Shown one piece after another: positions 18,406 to 28,297 of a stretch of 64,000 nucleotides of DNA. The notes under the pieces were generated by a model. The model ran no database searches. It saw only the letters and a program-made list of their open reading frames with translations, and was not told the DNA's origin. The stretch spans positions 1-64,000 of the forward strand of contig JAPPMC010000235.1 in NCBI GenBank assembly GCA_028819235.1. Direction: 5' to 3'. The position numbers and the translations under genes were made by a program. Numbering within the stretch: position 1 is the first letter of the stretch; the number at the start of each line of letters is the position of its first letter. The stretch comes from Bryobacterales bacterium. Lineage in GTDB: Bacteria; Acidobacteriota; Terriglobia; Bryobacterales; UBA6623.

Positions 18406-21400
18406 GTGCGCAGCTTGGTGACCCGTGCCTGCCTGCCCGCACTAGTGTGCGGCGTACTTGTCTCGACCGGCTTTGCCGCGGACTTCCGACGGGACGTCCG
18501 GCCAATCCTGTCGGACCGATGCTACACCTGCCACGGCCCGGACGCCGCGATGCGAATGTCACCGCTGCGGCTGGACACGAAGGAGGGCGCACTAGGGCGG
18601 GCTTCAACCGGGCGGTCGGTCATCTCCCCGGGCAACCCCGAAGAGAGCGAGCTGATTCTGAGGCTCGTCGCGGAGGACCCTGCCCACAGGATGCCCCCAG
18701 AGGCCTTGGGACACGCCCCCCTGAGCCCCGCAGAGATCGACACCCTACGGGAGTGGGTCCGCGACGGCGCCGAGTGGGCACAGCACTGGGCATTCGAGCC
18801 AGTCCGCCGTCCCGATCCGGGGACGGGGCCTGCCAGCGATTGGGAGCGGAATCCGATCGATCGGTTCGTCTTGGCGCGGATGCAGGCCGCCGGCCTGAGG
18901 CCCTCGCCCCAGGCCGAAAAGGCCAAGCTCCTGCGGCGCGTCACCTTGGATCTGACCGGCATTCCCCCGACCGCGGAAGAGATGCGGACTCTGCTTGCGG
19001 ATCGATCTCCGCAGGCCTACGAAGGGGCGGTGGACCGGCTGCTGGCATCGCCGAGGTTCGGCGAGCGGATGGCGTTTCGGTGGCTTGAGGCCGCCCGGTA
19101 TGCAGACACCAACGGCTACCAGAACGACCAAGAGCGCGACATGTGGCGCTGGCGGGACTGGGTGATCGAGGCATTCAACGCCAACATGCCCTTCGACAGG
19201 TTCACGGTCGAACAGCTGGCCGGAGACCTGCTCCCCAATCCAAACCTCGAGCAGCGCATTGCAACGGGCTTCAATCGCAATCACCGTGGGAACGCCGAGA
19301 ACGGGACCGATCCTGAGGAGTATCAAGTCGAGTACGCGGTGGACCGGCTGGAGACCACCGGGACCGTGTGGCTGGGCCTGACGGTCGGCTGCGCCCGCTG
19401 CCACGACCACAAGTACGACCCGATCTCGCAACACGAGTTCTACAGGTTCTACGCCTACTTCAACAACGTCTCGGACCGGGGCCGCTACTACAAGTATGGA
19501 AACACACCGCCGATCGTTCGGGCCCCAACCCTAGAGCAGAGCGAGGAGCTCGCGAACCTCGACCGGACCATCGCCGCACTTGAGCGCCGCGTGGGCGAGC
19601 ATTCCGAGAGTGTCCAAGACGCTGCCCGAGCGCCAGACTTGGCCGCTGCGGATGAATGGTTCCACTCGGAGGGCCTGGTCGTGCGACGGACATTCGATGC
19701 CGCCGGATCGGAGCCAGTTGGTATCAGCGGACGGGCCGCGCGTTTCGACGGCAAGCGCCACTTTGACCTTGGGGACCGCGCCAACTACGACTTCTACGAT
19801 CCGTTCACGATCTCCGCATGGGTGCGTGCCGAGGCCCGGACCGGCGGCATCGTATCGCGCTACCTGCCCACCGGGCCAAAGGGCTTCGGCCTCTTCTTGG
19901 TGGACGGCAAGCTGCAGTTGCGCATCGACACAGCGAGCATCTCCGACCGAACCCGCATCGAGTCGGCGGATCCGCTGCCGTTAGGCAAATGGGTCCATGT
20001 CGCCGCCACCTACGACGGCTCCCGCAACACGGCCGGGATGCGGCTGTACTTGGATGGACGGCTCGCCGAGGCCAAGTCCCTGATTGACGAGTCCCTCAAT
20101 TCCACGAAAGCCAACGCGCCCTTGCGAATCGGTCACGGGCCGGGGCCAACCGACCGCTTCTCCGGGCAAATGGACGACACTCGGCTGTACTCTAGGGCGC
20201 TCAGCGCCTCCGAGGTCTCCGTACTCGCGGTACGTGAGACACCCGCCGAGATCGCGGCAAAGCCGCCCGAGCGGCGCAGCGAAGCCCAGCGCGAGAAGCT
20301 TCGGCGCGCATTCTTGGAGCACTGCGCCCCGGAAGCAGCCAAGAACGACTGGATGCGGTTGCGCGAACTTCGGCTGGAACGGGAAGCGTTCCTGTCTGGA
20401 CTGCCGACGGTCATGGTGATGGACGAGCGTCAGGATCCGAGGCCCACGCACGTCCTGTTCCGGGGAGCGTTCGACGCCCCCCGGGAAAGGGTGGAGCCAG
20501 GCCTCTTCTCCGCCCTGCCCCCAATGCCCGCAAGTGCCCGCAACGACCGCCTCGGGCTCGCTCGCTGGCTGACCAGCGATGACCATCCCCTCACGTCGAG
20601 GGTGACGGTCAACCGCTACTGGCAAATGCTGTTCGGCAGGGGGATCGTCTCCACGTCGGAGGACTTCGGGTCGCAAGGCGCAGCCCCTACGCATCCCGAG
20701 CTGCTGGACTGGCTGGCGGCGGAGTTCATGCAGGGCGGCTGGGATGTCAAGGCCTTGCTGCGGCTCATCGTCACGAGCGCGACATACCGTCAGTCGTCGG
20801 CAGTGACGCCAGAACCGCTCGAAACCGATCCCGACAACCTCCTCCTCGCGCGCGCGCCCCGGCTTAGGCTTCCGGCGGAAGCGATCCGGGATCAGGCGCT
20901 TGCCGTCGCCGGGCTCCTGTCCCCGGAGTCTGGAGGGCCGTCCGTGAAACCGTACCAGCCCGGAGGGCTGTGGAAGGAGCTGTCCAACTGGGGAGCCTAC
21001 CGGCACGACCGGGGCGACAAGCTGTACCGCAGGAGCCTCTACACATTCTGGAAGCGGACGCTCGGCCCGCCCGCCATGCTGGCATTCGACGCTGCTGCCC
21101 GCGAGACATGCGTCGTGCGGCAGGAGCGCACGAACACCCCGATCCAGGCCCTGAACCTCATGAACGACCCGACGTACAACGAGGCGGCCCGACTCTTTGC
21201 CGAGCGCATGCTGCGCGAAGGAGGGCAGAATGACGCCGACCGGCTGGCCTACGGATTCCTGCTGGCCACGGGTAGAGAGCCCGCCGAGAGCGAGGCCGGC
21301 ATCCTCGGCGACAGCCTCAGCCTCTACAGGGACCGCTTCCTGACGTCGCCGGACGACGCCGACCGGATATTGGCGGTGGGCGAAGCCGAGTGGAATGCCA

Positions 21401-21483
21401 GCTTGGAAGCCCCAGAACTGGCAGCTTACACGACGGTGGCCAGCATGCTGCTGAACTTGGACGAGACCATCACCAGGGAATAG
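18406..21483 (+). CDS. PSD1/DUF1549/DUF1553 protein with cytochrome c and LamG domains
   Basis: Domains in order: signal peptide; planctomycete-type cytochrome c (PSCyt1) with the single heme motif CYTCH at about residue 45; DUF1549/PSCyt2 (around [20 protein letters not shown]), which carries a second Cys pair [11 protein letters not shown]; a LamG/concanavalin-like insertion ([10 protein letters not shown] ... [12 protein letters not shown] ... [15 protein letters not shown]); DUF1553/PSD1 ([21 protein letters not shown] to [22 protein letters not shown]). The GTG at 18406 is a best guess; GTG 18418 is also possible, and neither has a strong ribosome site. These proteins are large periplasmic partners of DUF1501 proteins, which follow here 3 bases later. 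Their biochemistry is not established, though redox-linked polysaccharide breakdown is often proposed. Confidence 0.9.
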   Translation: MRSLVTRACLPALVCGVLVSTGFAADFRRDVRPILSDRCYTCHGPDAAMRMSPLRLDTKEGALGRASTGRSVISPGNPEESELILRLVAEDPAHRMPPEALGHAPLSPAEIDTLREWVRDGAEWAQHWAFEPVRRPDPGTGPASDWERNPIDRFVLARMQAAGLRPSPQAEKAKLLRRVTLDLTGIPPTAEEMRTLLADRSPQAYEGAVDRLLASPRFGERMAFRWLEAARYADTNGYQNDQERDMWRWRDWVIEAFNANMPFDRFTVEQLAGDLLPNPNLEQRIATGFNRNHRGNAENGTDPEEYQVEYAVDRLETTGTVWLGLTVGCARCHDHKYDPISQHEFYRFYAYFNNVSDRGRYYKYGNTPPIVRAPTLEQSEELANLDRTIAALERRVGEHSESVQDAARAPDLAAADEWFHSEGLVVRRTFDAAGSEPVGISGRAARFDGKRHFDLGDRANYDFYDPFTISAWVRAEARTGGIVSRYLPTGPKGFGLFLVDGKLQLRIDTASISDRTRIESADPLPLGKWVHVAATYDGSRNTAGMRLYLDGRLAEAKSLIDESLNSTKANAPLRIGHGPGPTDRFSGQMDDTRLYSRALSASEVSVLAVRETPAEIAAKPPERRSEAQREKLRRAFLEHCAPEAAKNDWMRLRELRLEREAFLSGLPTVMVMDERQDPRPTHVLFRGAFDAPRERVEPGLFSALPPMPASARNDRLGLARWLTSDDHPLTSRVTVNRYWQMLFGRGIVSTSEDFGSQGAAPTHPELLDWLAAEFMQGGWDVKALLRLIVTSATYRQSSAVTPEPLETDPDNLLLARAPRLRLPAEAIRDQALAVAGLLSPESGGPSVKPYQPGGLWKELSNWGAYRHDRGDKLYRRSLYTFWKRTLGPPAMLAFDAAARETCVVRQERTNTPIQALNLMNDPTYNEAARLFAERMLREGGQNDADRLAYGFLLATGREPAESEAGILGDSLSLYRDRFLTSPDDADRILAVGEAEWNASLEAPELAAYTTVASMLLNLDETITRE

Positions 21484-21486
21484 ACC

Positions 21487-22920
21487 ATGAAGTTCGACCT
21501 TCGCCACGCCCTGACCCGTAGGCAGCTGTTCGGATCCTCGGCGCGCGGGCTGGGAGTCGCCGCCCTCGCGCACCTGCTGGCAGAGGATCTGAGGCCGGCG
21601 ACGGGACAGCCTGCATTGAACGGGCTGCCGCACTTCGCGCCTCGGGCCAAGCGGGTGATCTACCTGTTCCAGTCCGGCGGGCCATCCCAGATGGACCTAT
21701 TCGACGCCAAGCCCGGGCTGCGCCGGCTCCAGGGAAGCGAGCTGCCCGATTCGGTGCGGGGCGGCCAGAGGCTAACGGGAATGACGGCCGCCCAAACGAG
21801 CTTCCCGGTGGCCGCCTCCAAGTTCGAGTTCCAGAGGGCGGGAGAGTCCGGTCAGCAGTTCAGCGAACTGATCCCGAACATTGCGTCGATCTCGGACAAG
21901 ATCGCCGTGGTCCGATCGATGTCCACGGAGCAGATCAACCACGACCCGGCGATCACCTTCTTGCAGACCGGCCACCAACTCGCAGGCAGGCCCAGTTTGG
22001 GCTCATGGCTGGCATATGGCCTCGGCAGCGAGACCAGCAGCCTGCCGGCCTACGTTGTGATGGTCTCTCTAGGCAGCACAGGGCAGCCCTTGTACTCGCG
22101 GCTCTGGGGCAGCGGCTTCCTGCCCACCCGGTATCAAGCGGTCAAGTTCCGCGCTGGCCGCGAGCCCGTCCTCTACCTGAACAACCCGGACGGCTTCACG
22201 CGAAACGACCGGAGGGCGTACCTGGACAATTTGGCCGCCCTCAACCAGATGCACTTCGAGCAGTCTGGCGACCCCGAGATCCAGAACCGGGTGGCCCAGT
22301 ACGAGATGGCCTTCCGGATGCAGGCGTCCGTGCCCGAACTAACCGACCTGTCAGGCGAGCCCGACTCCGTCTTCGAGATGTACGGCGAAGAGGCCCGAAA
22401 GCCCGGCACGTACGCCAGCAACTGCCTGCTGGCGCGCCGCCTCGTCGAGCGGGGCGTGCGCTGCGTGCAGTTGTTCCACCGTGGGTGGGACCACCACAAT
22501 GCCCTCCCCAAGCGCCTAGCCGAAATGTGCGCCGAGACGGACCGCGCCTCGGCAGCACTGGTGAATGACCTCGAGCAGCGCGGCCTGCTGGACGAGACGC
22601 TGGTCGTTTGGGGCGGCGAATTCGGTCGCACGGTCTACTGCCAAGGCAAGCTGTCTGCGGAGAACTACGGCAGGGACCATCACCCTCGCTGCTTTTCCCT
22701 TTGGCTCGCCGGGGGCGGGATCCGCGGGGGTACGACGCACGGGGCAACCGACGACTTCTCGTACAACGTGACGCGGGACCCGGTGAGCGTTTACGACCTG
22801 CACGCGACGATCTTGCACTTGCTGGGCGTGGACCACAAGCGCCTTACGTTCAAGTATCAGGGGCGCCACTTCCGGCTCACAGACGTCCACGGGGAGGCCA
22901 TCCGGCCAATCCTCGCGTAG
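21487..22920 (+). CDS. DUF1501 exported protein
   Basis: 477 residues opening with a Tat leader (HALTRRQLFGSSARGLGVAA). The DUF1501 fold is related to the sulfatase/alkaline phosphatase superfamily: YLFQSGGPSQMDLFDAKP near residue 60, FPVAASKFEFQ, VVRSMSTEQINHDPA, LVVWGGEFGRT and GRDHHPRCFSLWLAGGG are the usual blocks, with metal-ligand-like His and Asp. DUF1501 and PSD1 genes are nearly always adjacent, as here (3-base gap). The substrate is unknown; export by Tat suggests a folded, perhaps metal-loaded periplasmic enzyme. Confidence 0.9.
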   Translation: MKFDLRHALTRRQLFGSSARGLGVAALAHLLAEDLRPATGQPALNGLPHFAPRAKRVIYLFQSGGPSQMDLFDAKPGLRRLQGSELPDSVRGGQRLTGMTAAQTSFPVAASKFEFQRAGESGQQFSELIPNIASISDKIAVVRSMSTEQINHDPAITFLQTGHQLAGRPSLGSWLAYGLGSETSSLPAYVVMVSLGSTGQPLYSRLWGSGFLPTRYQAVKFRAGREPVLYLNNPDGFTRNDRRAYLDNLAALNQMHFEQSGDPEIQNRVAQYEMAFRMQASVPELTDLSGEPDSVFEMYGEEARKPGTYASNCLLARRLVERGVRCVQLFHRGWDHHNALPKRLAEMCAETDRASAALVNDLEQRGLLDETLVVWGGEFGRTVYCQGKLSAENYGRDHHPRCFSLWLAGGGIRGGTTHGATDDFSYNVTRDPVSVYDLHATILHLLGVDHKRLTFKYQGRHFRLTDVHGEAIRPILA

Positions 22921-22953
22921 AGCGTGGCGCTAGAGCGGTCGTGCGGAGCGGCG

Positions 22954-23697
22954 ATGACGAATAACCAGCCGGTGGCGGTTGTGACCGGGGCAAGCCGGGG
23001 CATCGGTCGCGCCGTCGCCCTGGAACTGGCCCGCACACACCGCGTTGTGGGGACCTACCGCGGCAACCTCGTGGCCGCAGAGAGCCTGCGCGCGGAATGC
23101 GGGGCCCGCATCGCCCAGATGGATGTCGGCGTGCGCGCTGACCGCGAGTCGCTGCTGCGAATCGTACGGGAGGAGTTCGGACGACTCGACCTCTTGGTGA
23201 ACAACGCGGGCATGGCTCCTCGCCAGCGCAACGACATCCTCGTGGCTACGGAGGAGAGCTTCGACGAAGTGCTCCGAACCAACCTTCGAGGTCCCTACTT
23301 CCTGACGCAGGGCGCTGCCAAGCTGATGCTTGAGGGCGAGGCCGGCCGGATCGTGTTCGTCACGTCGATCTCCGCCTATACGGCGTCCACTAGCCGCGGA
23401 GAGTACTGCGTATCAAAGGCAGGACTGAGCATGGCAGCCCAGCTATACGCCAGCCGACTGGCGGGCGAGGGGATTGGAGTGTTCGAGATCCGCCCGGGAA
23501 TCATCGAGACGGACATGGTTGCCCCCGTCGTAAAGCACTACCGTCGCCTGGCGGCCGAGGGCCTGCTGCCGCAGGGCCGGCTGGGCCGGCCCGATGACGT
23601 TGCCAGAGCGGTCCGTGCCATTGCCGACGGACTGCTGGACTACTCTTCCGGCCAAGTGCTGGACGTGGACGGAGGCTTTCACACCCGCACACTGTAG
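22954..23697 (+). CDS. Short-chain dehydrogenase/reductase (3-ketoacyl reductase-like)
   Basis: The ATG at 22954 has GGAG 5 bases upstream. Classical SDR motifs: TGASRGIGRA (cofactor glycines), LVNNAGMAP (structural NNAG), SISAYTASTSRGEYCVSKAG (Ser, Tyr-x-x-x-Lys with Tyr-Cys-Val-Ser-Lys), IRPGIIETDM and DVDGGFHTRTL at the C-terminus. A short gap (33 bases) after the DUF1501 gene suggests it ends the same operon, where it may oxidise or reduce a sugar-derived intermediate. It is convergent with rplS. Confidence 0.88.
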   Translation: MTNNQPVAVVTGASRGIGRAVALELARTHRVVGTYRGNLVAAESLRAECGARIAQMDVGVRADRESLLRIVREEFGRLDLLVNNAGMAPRQRNDILVATEESFDEVLRTNLRGPYFLTQGAAKLMLEGEAGRIVFVTSISAYTASTSRGEYCVSKAGLSMAAQLYASRLAGEGIGVFEIRPGIIETDMVAPVVKHYRRLAAEGLLPQGRLGRPDDVARAVRAIADGLLDYSSGQVLDVDGGFHTRTL

Positions 23698-23749
23698 GCC
23701 GGAGTCCGGGAACGGCCAGCGCACAGCGGCGCCGAGCGCGCGGCCCGGG

Positions 23750-24103
23750 TCAGTGACGCCGGCGTTCCTTGAGGCGGGCGGCCTTGCCCTTGAGCTTCCG
23801 CAAGTAGTAGAGCTTGGCGCGGCGCACCCTGTGGCGCTTGACGACCTCGATCTTGCTCACGATTGGCGAGTGCAGGGGAAAGATCCGCTCGACGCCCTGG
23901 CCAAAGCTGATCTTGCGCACGGTGATCGTCTCGCGGATTCCGGGATTGTTGCGGGCAAGAAGGATCCCCTCGAAGACTTGGATGCGCTCCTTTTCGCCTT
24001 CGCGAATGCGGACATGCACCCTGATTTGGTCCCCGGGCTCCAGCGCAGGGACGGACTCCTTGCGGTGCGCCCGTTCGACCTTCTCGATGATTGCGTTCTG
24101 CAT
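23750..24103 (-). CDS. rplS: 50S ribosomal protein L19
   Basis: 117 residues, the normal length for bL19. It shows PGDQIRVHVRIREGEKERIQ, FEGILLARNNPGIRETITVR and the basic C-terminus RRAKLYYLRKLKGKAARL. Last gene of the ffh-rpsP-khpA-rimM-trmD-rplS run, 67 bases after trmD, with GGAGAG 6 bases upstream. bL19 sits at the 30S-50S interface. Confidence 0.98.
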   Translation of the reverse strand: MQNAIIEKVERAHRKESVPALEPGDQIRVHVRIREGEKERIQVFEGILLARNNPGIRETITVRKISFGQGVERIFPLHSPIVSKIEVVKRHRVRRAKLYYLRKLKGKAARLKERRRH

Positions 24104-24170
24104 TGTCCACTCTCCCGTGTTTGCAGGCGGCCCGCCGCAGGTGCGGGTGCCGCCGGATTCTCTTTCGTGG

Positions 24171-24914
24171 CTAACCCGGCCCTGTCACCTCTCCGGTGGT
24201 CAGAAGATCTGGCCGATTCGCCCTGGTCTTCTCCAAGGCCGCCCGCCGCCGCCACTTGGCTACTTCGCCATGGTGCCCGCTAAGCAGCACGGCCGGGACT
24301 TCCCAGCACTGCGACGGTGAACGGGGAGGCCGGTACCTTGCCGGCCGTGTGAACTGAGGGAAGTCAAGCAGGCCGAGAGCGCCGGAACCCAGCGGCGTGA
24401 ACGATTCCCGCCGAGTCGAGTCCGCGTTGCCCACGACGCCCGGGCAGAGGCGCGCGACGCCGTCGACGACGGCGCCGGCGGCCCACTCGCCGCCACTCAG
24501 GACGTAGCTCCCCACGGACAGCTCCTCGTCGACGAGATGCTGTGCGACGCGCTCGTCCACGCCTTCGTAGCGGCCGCAAACAAGGACGATCTCGCTACGG
24601 CGGGACAGCCGCTGGAGCACGGCCTGGTCCACCAGCTTCCCTTGCGCCGAGAGCAGCACTCTCCAGGGAGGGGCGCCCCCGCCGTGTTCGGCGATTTCGG
24701 CCAGTGCGTCATCGATCGGTTGGACCTTCATGACCATGCCCTCTCCGCCGCCGAACGGCCGGTCATCCACGGTCCGGTGCACGTCCGATGTCCACTTTCG
24801 CAGGTCGTGCAGGACGATCTCAACTAGGCCTGCGTCGCGGGCCCGGCCCAGAACGCCGCACGAAAACGGCCCGTCGAAGAACTCCGGGAAGATCGTCAGG
24901 ATGTGAAACCTCAC
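24171..24914 (-). CDS. trmD: tRNA (guanine-N1-37) methyltransferase
   Basis: The protein uses S-adenosylmethionine to methylate G37 next to the anticodon, preventing frameshifting. Trefoil-knot SPOUT motifs are all present: RPFGGGEGMVMK, LVCGRYEGVDERV and YVLSGGEWAAGAVVDGVARL. The length (247) is normal. The start is GTG, one base after the rimM stop, so translation is probably coupled. The position between rimM and rplS is the conserved order. Confidence 0.98.
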   Translation of the reverse strand: MRFHILTIFPEFFDGPFSCGVLGRARDAGLVEIVLHDLRKWTSDVHRTVDDRPFGGGEGMVMKVQPIDDALAEIAEHGGGAPPWRVLLSAQGKLVDQAVLQRLSRRSEIVLVCGRYEGVDERVAQHLVDEELSVGSYVLSGGEWAAGAVVDGVARLCPGVVGNADSTRRESFTPLGSGALGLLDFPQFTRPARYRPPRSPSQCWEVPAVLLSGHHGEVAKWRRRAALEKTRANRPDLLTTGEVTGPG

Positions 24915-24915
24915 G

Positions 24916-25452
24916 TCAAACCCTCAACTCTTCCATGCCCTGCGGCAATCGCGCCAATATGCGCTTGGACGGAATGTCCACCTTGGGGCAGATCTCTTCC
25001 ACGAACGGCAGGAGCAGCTCTCGGCGAGCGGCGTCCATGACAGACAGCAGCAGCACGTCTCCCGGCGGATCGTAGACCTCGTCGACGACTCCCAAGTCCT
25101 TCCCGGTCGACTCCTCCACCACCTTGCACCCGACCAAGTCGTCGATGAAATACTCGCCTTCGGCAGGCGGGCTGAGCTCGGCCTTGTCCATTCGTGCCTT
25201 TGCCCGCCTGAGGCGCTCGGCGTCGGAGATCGTCTCGAAGCCGGCGAACTTCAGGATGAGCCGCCCGTTGTGCTCCCAAGCCCACTCGACCTCCAATTCG
25301 AGACTCGTGCGGTCCGCCAGAATGACCTTCAGCCGGCGCCCTCTAGCGAAGCAGTCCATGTCGCCGACAAGGTTCTGGGCAGCGACCTCCCCCTTATTGC
25401 CGCGAGGGCGGCTGATCCTGGCGACCGTGAGGTAGGTTGCTGCCGCCTTCAT
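24916..25452 (-). CDS. rimM: Ribosome maturation factor RimM
   Basis: Two beta domains: the N-terminal part opens with TVARISRPRGNKGEVAAQ (RimM signature G-x-x-G), and the PRC-barrel-like C-terminal part has YFIDDLVGCKVVEE, GDVLLLSV and LLPFVEEICPKVD. RimM helps mature the 30S head, binding uS19. 178 residues is usual. It lies 30 bases after khpA in the S16-RimM-TrmD-L19 arrangement. Confidence 0.97.
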   Translation of the reverse strand: MKAAATYLTVARISRPRGNKGEVAAQNLVGDMDCFARGRRLKVILADRTSLELEVEWAWEHNGRLILKFAGFETISDAERLRRAKARMDKAELSPPAEGEYFIDDLVGCKVVEESTGKDLGVVDEVYDPPGDVLLLSVMDAARRELLLPFVEEICPKVDIPSKRILARLPQGMEELRV

Positions 25453-25482
25453 GCCTTGCCTCTCGCCAATGGTCTCGCGGAG

Positions 25483-25740
25483 TCAGTCGGTCTCCAAGAT
25501 CTCAAGGGCATAGCGGCGCCTCCGCTGCACGCCCATGGCGCCCAGAAGGACCCGCACGGACCTCGCATTGCGGCCCTTCTTGCCGATGACCCTTCCCAAG
25601 TCCGAGGGATCCACCGACAGCTGGATCACGCATCTGCGGCTGGCGTCAACCGCTTCCACTTCAACTTCGTCGGGCAGGTCCACCAGAGCCTTGGCAATGA
25701 CTCGGACCAGTTCGACCGCGGATTCGGTATCCCTGCTCAT
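25483..25740 (-). CDS. khpA: KH-domain RNA-binding protein KhpA
   Basis: 85 residues from the ATG at 25740 (a TTG codon just upstream is less likely). A single KH domain with the GxxG loop in GRVIGKKGRNARSVRVLL. KhpA proteins bind RNA, often with KhpB/Jag, and influence cell elongation and sRNA stability. The gene between rpsP and rimM is the standard position. The stretch after the loop, LGAMGVQRRRRYALEIL, is as in family members. Confidence 0.95.
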   Translation of the reverse strand: MSRDTESAVELVRVIAKALVDLPDEVEVEAVDASRRCVIQLSVDPSDLGRVIGKKGRNARSVRVLLGAMGVQRRRRYALEILETD

Positions 25741-25786
25741 CAAAACCCCCAGATTGGGCCCACATGATCGCTGCGCGTTGGTTGCC

Positions 25787-26290
25787 TCAAGAGCCGGCCG
25801 GCCCGCGGCTGTCGGCCGACTTTGGCGGTCCTGAGACTCCAGCCTCGGCGGCTAGAGCCTCCTCTAGCTGCCTGTCCATCTCCTCTTCGGCCAGATCGTC
25901 CTGCGAGCCGTGCGCGGCGGATCCCTCCGCGACGGGCGCGCCTGGCTCTGACGGCTGCGCCTGGGCAGGAGCAGCCTCCTCCACCTCTGGCTCGGGCTGC
26001 GGCTCGGGCCGGGCTGCAGCTTGTTCGGCGGCCTCTGCCGCGCGCTGGGCCTCGCGCTCGTCAAACACCTTCAAGAGGCGCCGGACCCTGTCCGAAGGCT
26101 GGGCGCCGACACTCATCCAGTAGGTGATGCGGTCTCGCTTCAGGACTACCTCGATCGGATCTTTCCTCGCGCTGTAGTGCCCGACGATCTCGATGCTGCG
26201 GCTGTCCCGCGCCCGCCGCTTGTCCATGACGACGACCCGGTAGCTCGGCTTCTTCTTTGCTCCTGTCCTTGACAGGCGAATTCTAACCAT
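25787..26290 (-). CDS. rpsP: 30S ribosomal protein S16 with long C-terminal tail
   Basis: Residues 1-82 are standard bS16 (VRIRLSRTGAKKKPSYRVVV, RDSRSIEIVGHYSAR, ITYWMSVGAQPSDRVRRLL). It then continues for about 85 residues of Ala, Glu, Pro and Gln, acidic overall and likely disordered, so the protein is twice the usual length. Such tails occur in some phyla. GGAGG lies 6 bases before the ATG. It follows ffh by 26 bases. Confidence 0.97.
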   Translation of the reverse strand: MVRIRLSRTGAKKKPSYRVVVMDKRRARDSRSIEIVGHYSARKDPIEVVLKRDRITYWMSVGAQPSDRVRRLLKVFDEREAQRAAEAAEQAAARPEPQPEPEVEEAAPAQAQPSEPGAPVAEGSAAHGSQDDLAEEEMDRQLEEALAAEAGVSGPPKSADSRGPAGS

Positions 26291-26316
26291 CTGACTCCTC
26301 CGATTCGAGCGCGCCT

Positions 26317-27750
26317 TTAGCGCCCCAGCAACTTGCCGAGATCCATGCCGCCTGGAGCCGCGGGACGGGCCCGGTATCGGCGTCTGCGGGACTTGCGCCT
26401 GCGCTTGGCCCGTTTCCTGTTACTGCCCTTTCGCCGCGAGAACCCGCCGGGGCCACCGTGGACGGCGCCGCGCAACATATCCCTCGTCATGCGGAACTTC
26501 TTGACAACCTGGTTGACCTGCTGCACGGTGGTGCCGCTGCCGGCGGCGATCCGCCGGCGGCGGCTGCCGTTCAGGAGGTCGACGTTGGACCTTTCCTTGG
26601 CGGTCATCGAATTGATGATGGCCTCGGTGCGGGAGATCTCCTTCGGATCGATCTCGGCATTGCGCAACTGCTGGAATGGCCCGCCACTCGGCAGCATGTC
26701 GAGCATCGACCGCAGCGAGCCCACCTTGGTGACCTGCCGGATCTGCTTGCGGAAGTCCTCCATCGTGAACTGGTCCGTGCGCATCCGGCGCTCCATCTCG
26801 CGCGCCTGCTTCTCGTCGACCTCCCGCTCAAACTTCTCGATCAGGGTGAGCATGTCGCCCATTCCCAACAGGCGGGACACGATGCGATCTGGGTGGAACA
26901 CCTCCAGAGCGCGCGGCTTCTCGCCGGTGCCTATGAACTTGATCGGGCAGCCTGTGGCCCTGCGGATGGAGAGAGCCGCCCCGCCTCGCGCGTCACCGTC
27001 GAGCTTGGTGAGGACGACTCCCGTGACCGCCAGACGGTCGTGGAACTCCGCCGCGGACCTGACGGCGTCCTGGCCGGTCATGGCATCCGCGACGAAGAGG
27101 ATCTCTGCCGGGGCCAGCTTGGCCTTGAGTTCCTCGAGCTCTCCCATTAGCTGGTCGTCCAAGTGAAGCCGGCCAGCCGTGTCCACGAGCACCGTATCCC
27201 GGCCCGTCTGCCTAGCGTCGCGCAAGGCGCCGAGCGCCAGCTGCAGCGGAGTGGATTCGCCCTCGCCGCCCCGGTAGATCGGCTGGCCGATCTGGCCAGC
27301 GATGATTGCTAGCTGCTCGCGGGCCGCCGGGCGGTGTACGTCGACGGAGACCATCAGAGGCGTGCGTCGCTGCTTGGAGAGCCAGAGGGCGAGCTTGCCG
27401 GTCGAAGTTGTCTTGCCGGATCCCTGCAATCCCACCATCAGCACGACGCTCGGCGGCCGGGAGGCGCGACGCAGCCGCGCTGTGCCGGTCCCCAGAACGG
27501 CGACCAGCTCATCGCGCACAATCTTGAAGAGCTGCTCAGTGGGCGAAAAGGATGTCAGTACCTTCTGGCCCAGCGCCTTCTTGCGCACGCTGGCAATAAA
27601 CTGCTTGACGATCGGGAAGCTGACATCAGCCTCAAGCATGGCCACGCGAATCTCCCGCAGGCCATCCTGGACGTTCTGCTCGGAGAGCTTGCCCTGCCCG
27701 CGGAGATGCTTGAAGGTCCGCTGCAGCCTTTCTGAGAGACTTTCGAACAT
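26317..27750 (-). CDS. ffh: Signal recognition particle protein Ffh
   Basis: The SRP GTPase that binds 4.5S RNA and signal peptides for co-translational membrane targeting. NG domain: GLQGSGKTTSTGKLA (P-loop), DTAGRLHLDDQL, TKLDGDARGGAAL and KFIGTGEKPRALEVF. M domain: ERRMRTDQFTMEDF, then GSRRRRIAAGSGTTVQQVNQVV (RNA-binding helix-turn-helix) and KFRMTRDM. The C-terminus has a very basic Lys/Arg run before GMDLGKLLGR. 477 residues, slightly longer than usual because of that run. First gene of the ribosomal run. Confidence 0.98.
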   Translation of the reverse strand: MFESLSERLQRTFKHLRGQGKLSEQNVQDGLREIRVAMLEADVSFPIVKQFIASVRKKALGQKVLTSFSPTEQLFKIVRDELVAVLGTGTARLRRASRPPSVVLMVGLQGSGKTTSTGKLALWLSKQRRTPLMVSVDVHRPAAREQLAIIAGQIGQPIYRGGEGESTPLQLALGALRDARQTGRDTVLVDTAGRLHLDDQLMGELEELKAKLAPAEILFVADAMTGQDAVRSAAEFHDRLAVTGVVLTKLDGDARGGAALSIRRATGCPIKFIGTGEKPRALEVFHPDRIVSRLLGMGDMLTLIEKFEREVDEKQAREMERRMRTDQFTMEDFRKQIRQVTKVGSLRSMLDMLPSGGPFQQLRNAEIDPKEISRTEAIINSMTAKERSNVDLLNGSRRRRIAAGSGTTVQQVNQVVKKFRMTRDMLRGAVHGGPGGFSRRKGSNRKRAKRRRKSRRRRYRARPAAPGGMDLGKLLGR

Positions 27751-28297
27751 CGGAACCTGGGCTGGCCCACCTATCGGGGCCGTTCAACCCCCGGCTGGGT
27801 CACTTGCAAGGGGGGTACGGCGGGAACGGATCGGGCCTGCCGGACTGCTTCCGGACAGGCACTAGCCCATTGTATGCCGTGCCGCGCATGGCGGTCAATC
27901 TTGAGCGCATCCGTGCAAGCGGTTCTGCAGCTCTCGCGTGAAGCCTGATGGCTGGATGGCACACAACTCGGCCAGTGCATCCTCGGACTTTGGGCACGCC
28001 GAATTCGGTCCGGCTGCACCAGGGCACTCTGACCCGGTTGGCGTTAGGCCTCGTCAGGTGCGGCACGAAGGAGGGGAGCCCCGACGCTCCGCCCGTTGAC
28101 GGGTGGCTGCCCGCAGTCAAGTGTCGTTGAGCATCGCGGCAACGTCCGGAGTAGTCGATCGCCGGGCGACGCATCTGGAGGCCCCATCCGGCGCCGGTCC
28201 AATCTCTCGAAACAGTAGGTCCGATACACGCTGTGGAAGAAGCGAGGGACGCTGCTCTGGCGACTGGCCAGCCAGCGGGGTCGATCGTTCGACGCCT
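27751..28297. other. 547-base gap without a recognisable gene
   Basis: Upstream of ffh and downstream of a sulfatase on the same strand; it presumably holds the ffh operon promoter, but I could not pick a convincing -35/-10 pair. Confidence 0.5.

Noticed and set aside
18400-18420. ATG at 18400 as the start of the PSD1 gene
   Set aside because: It is in another frame and stops after six codons. In-frame GTG codons at 18406 and 18418 fit the signal peptide.
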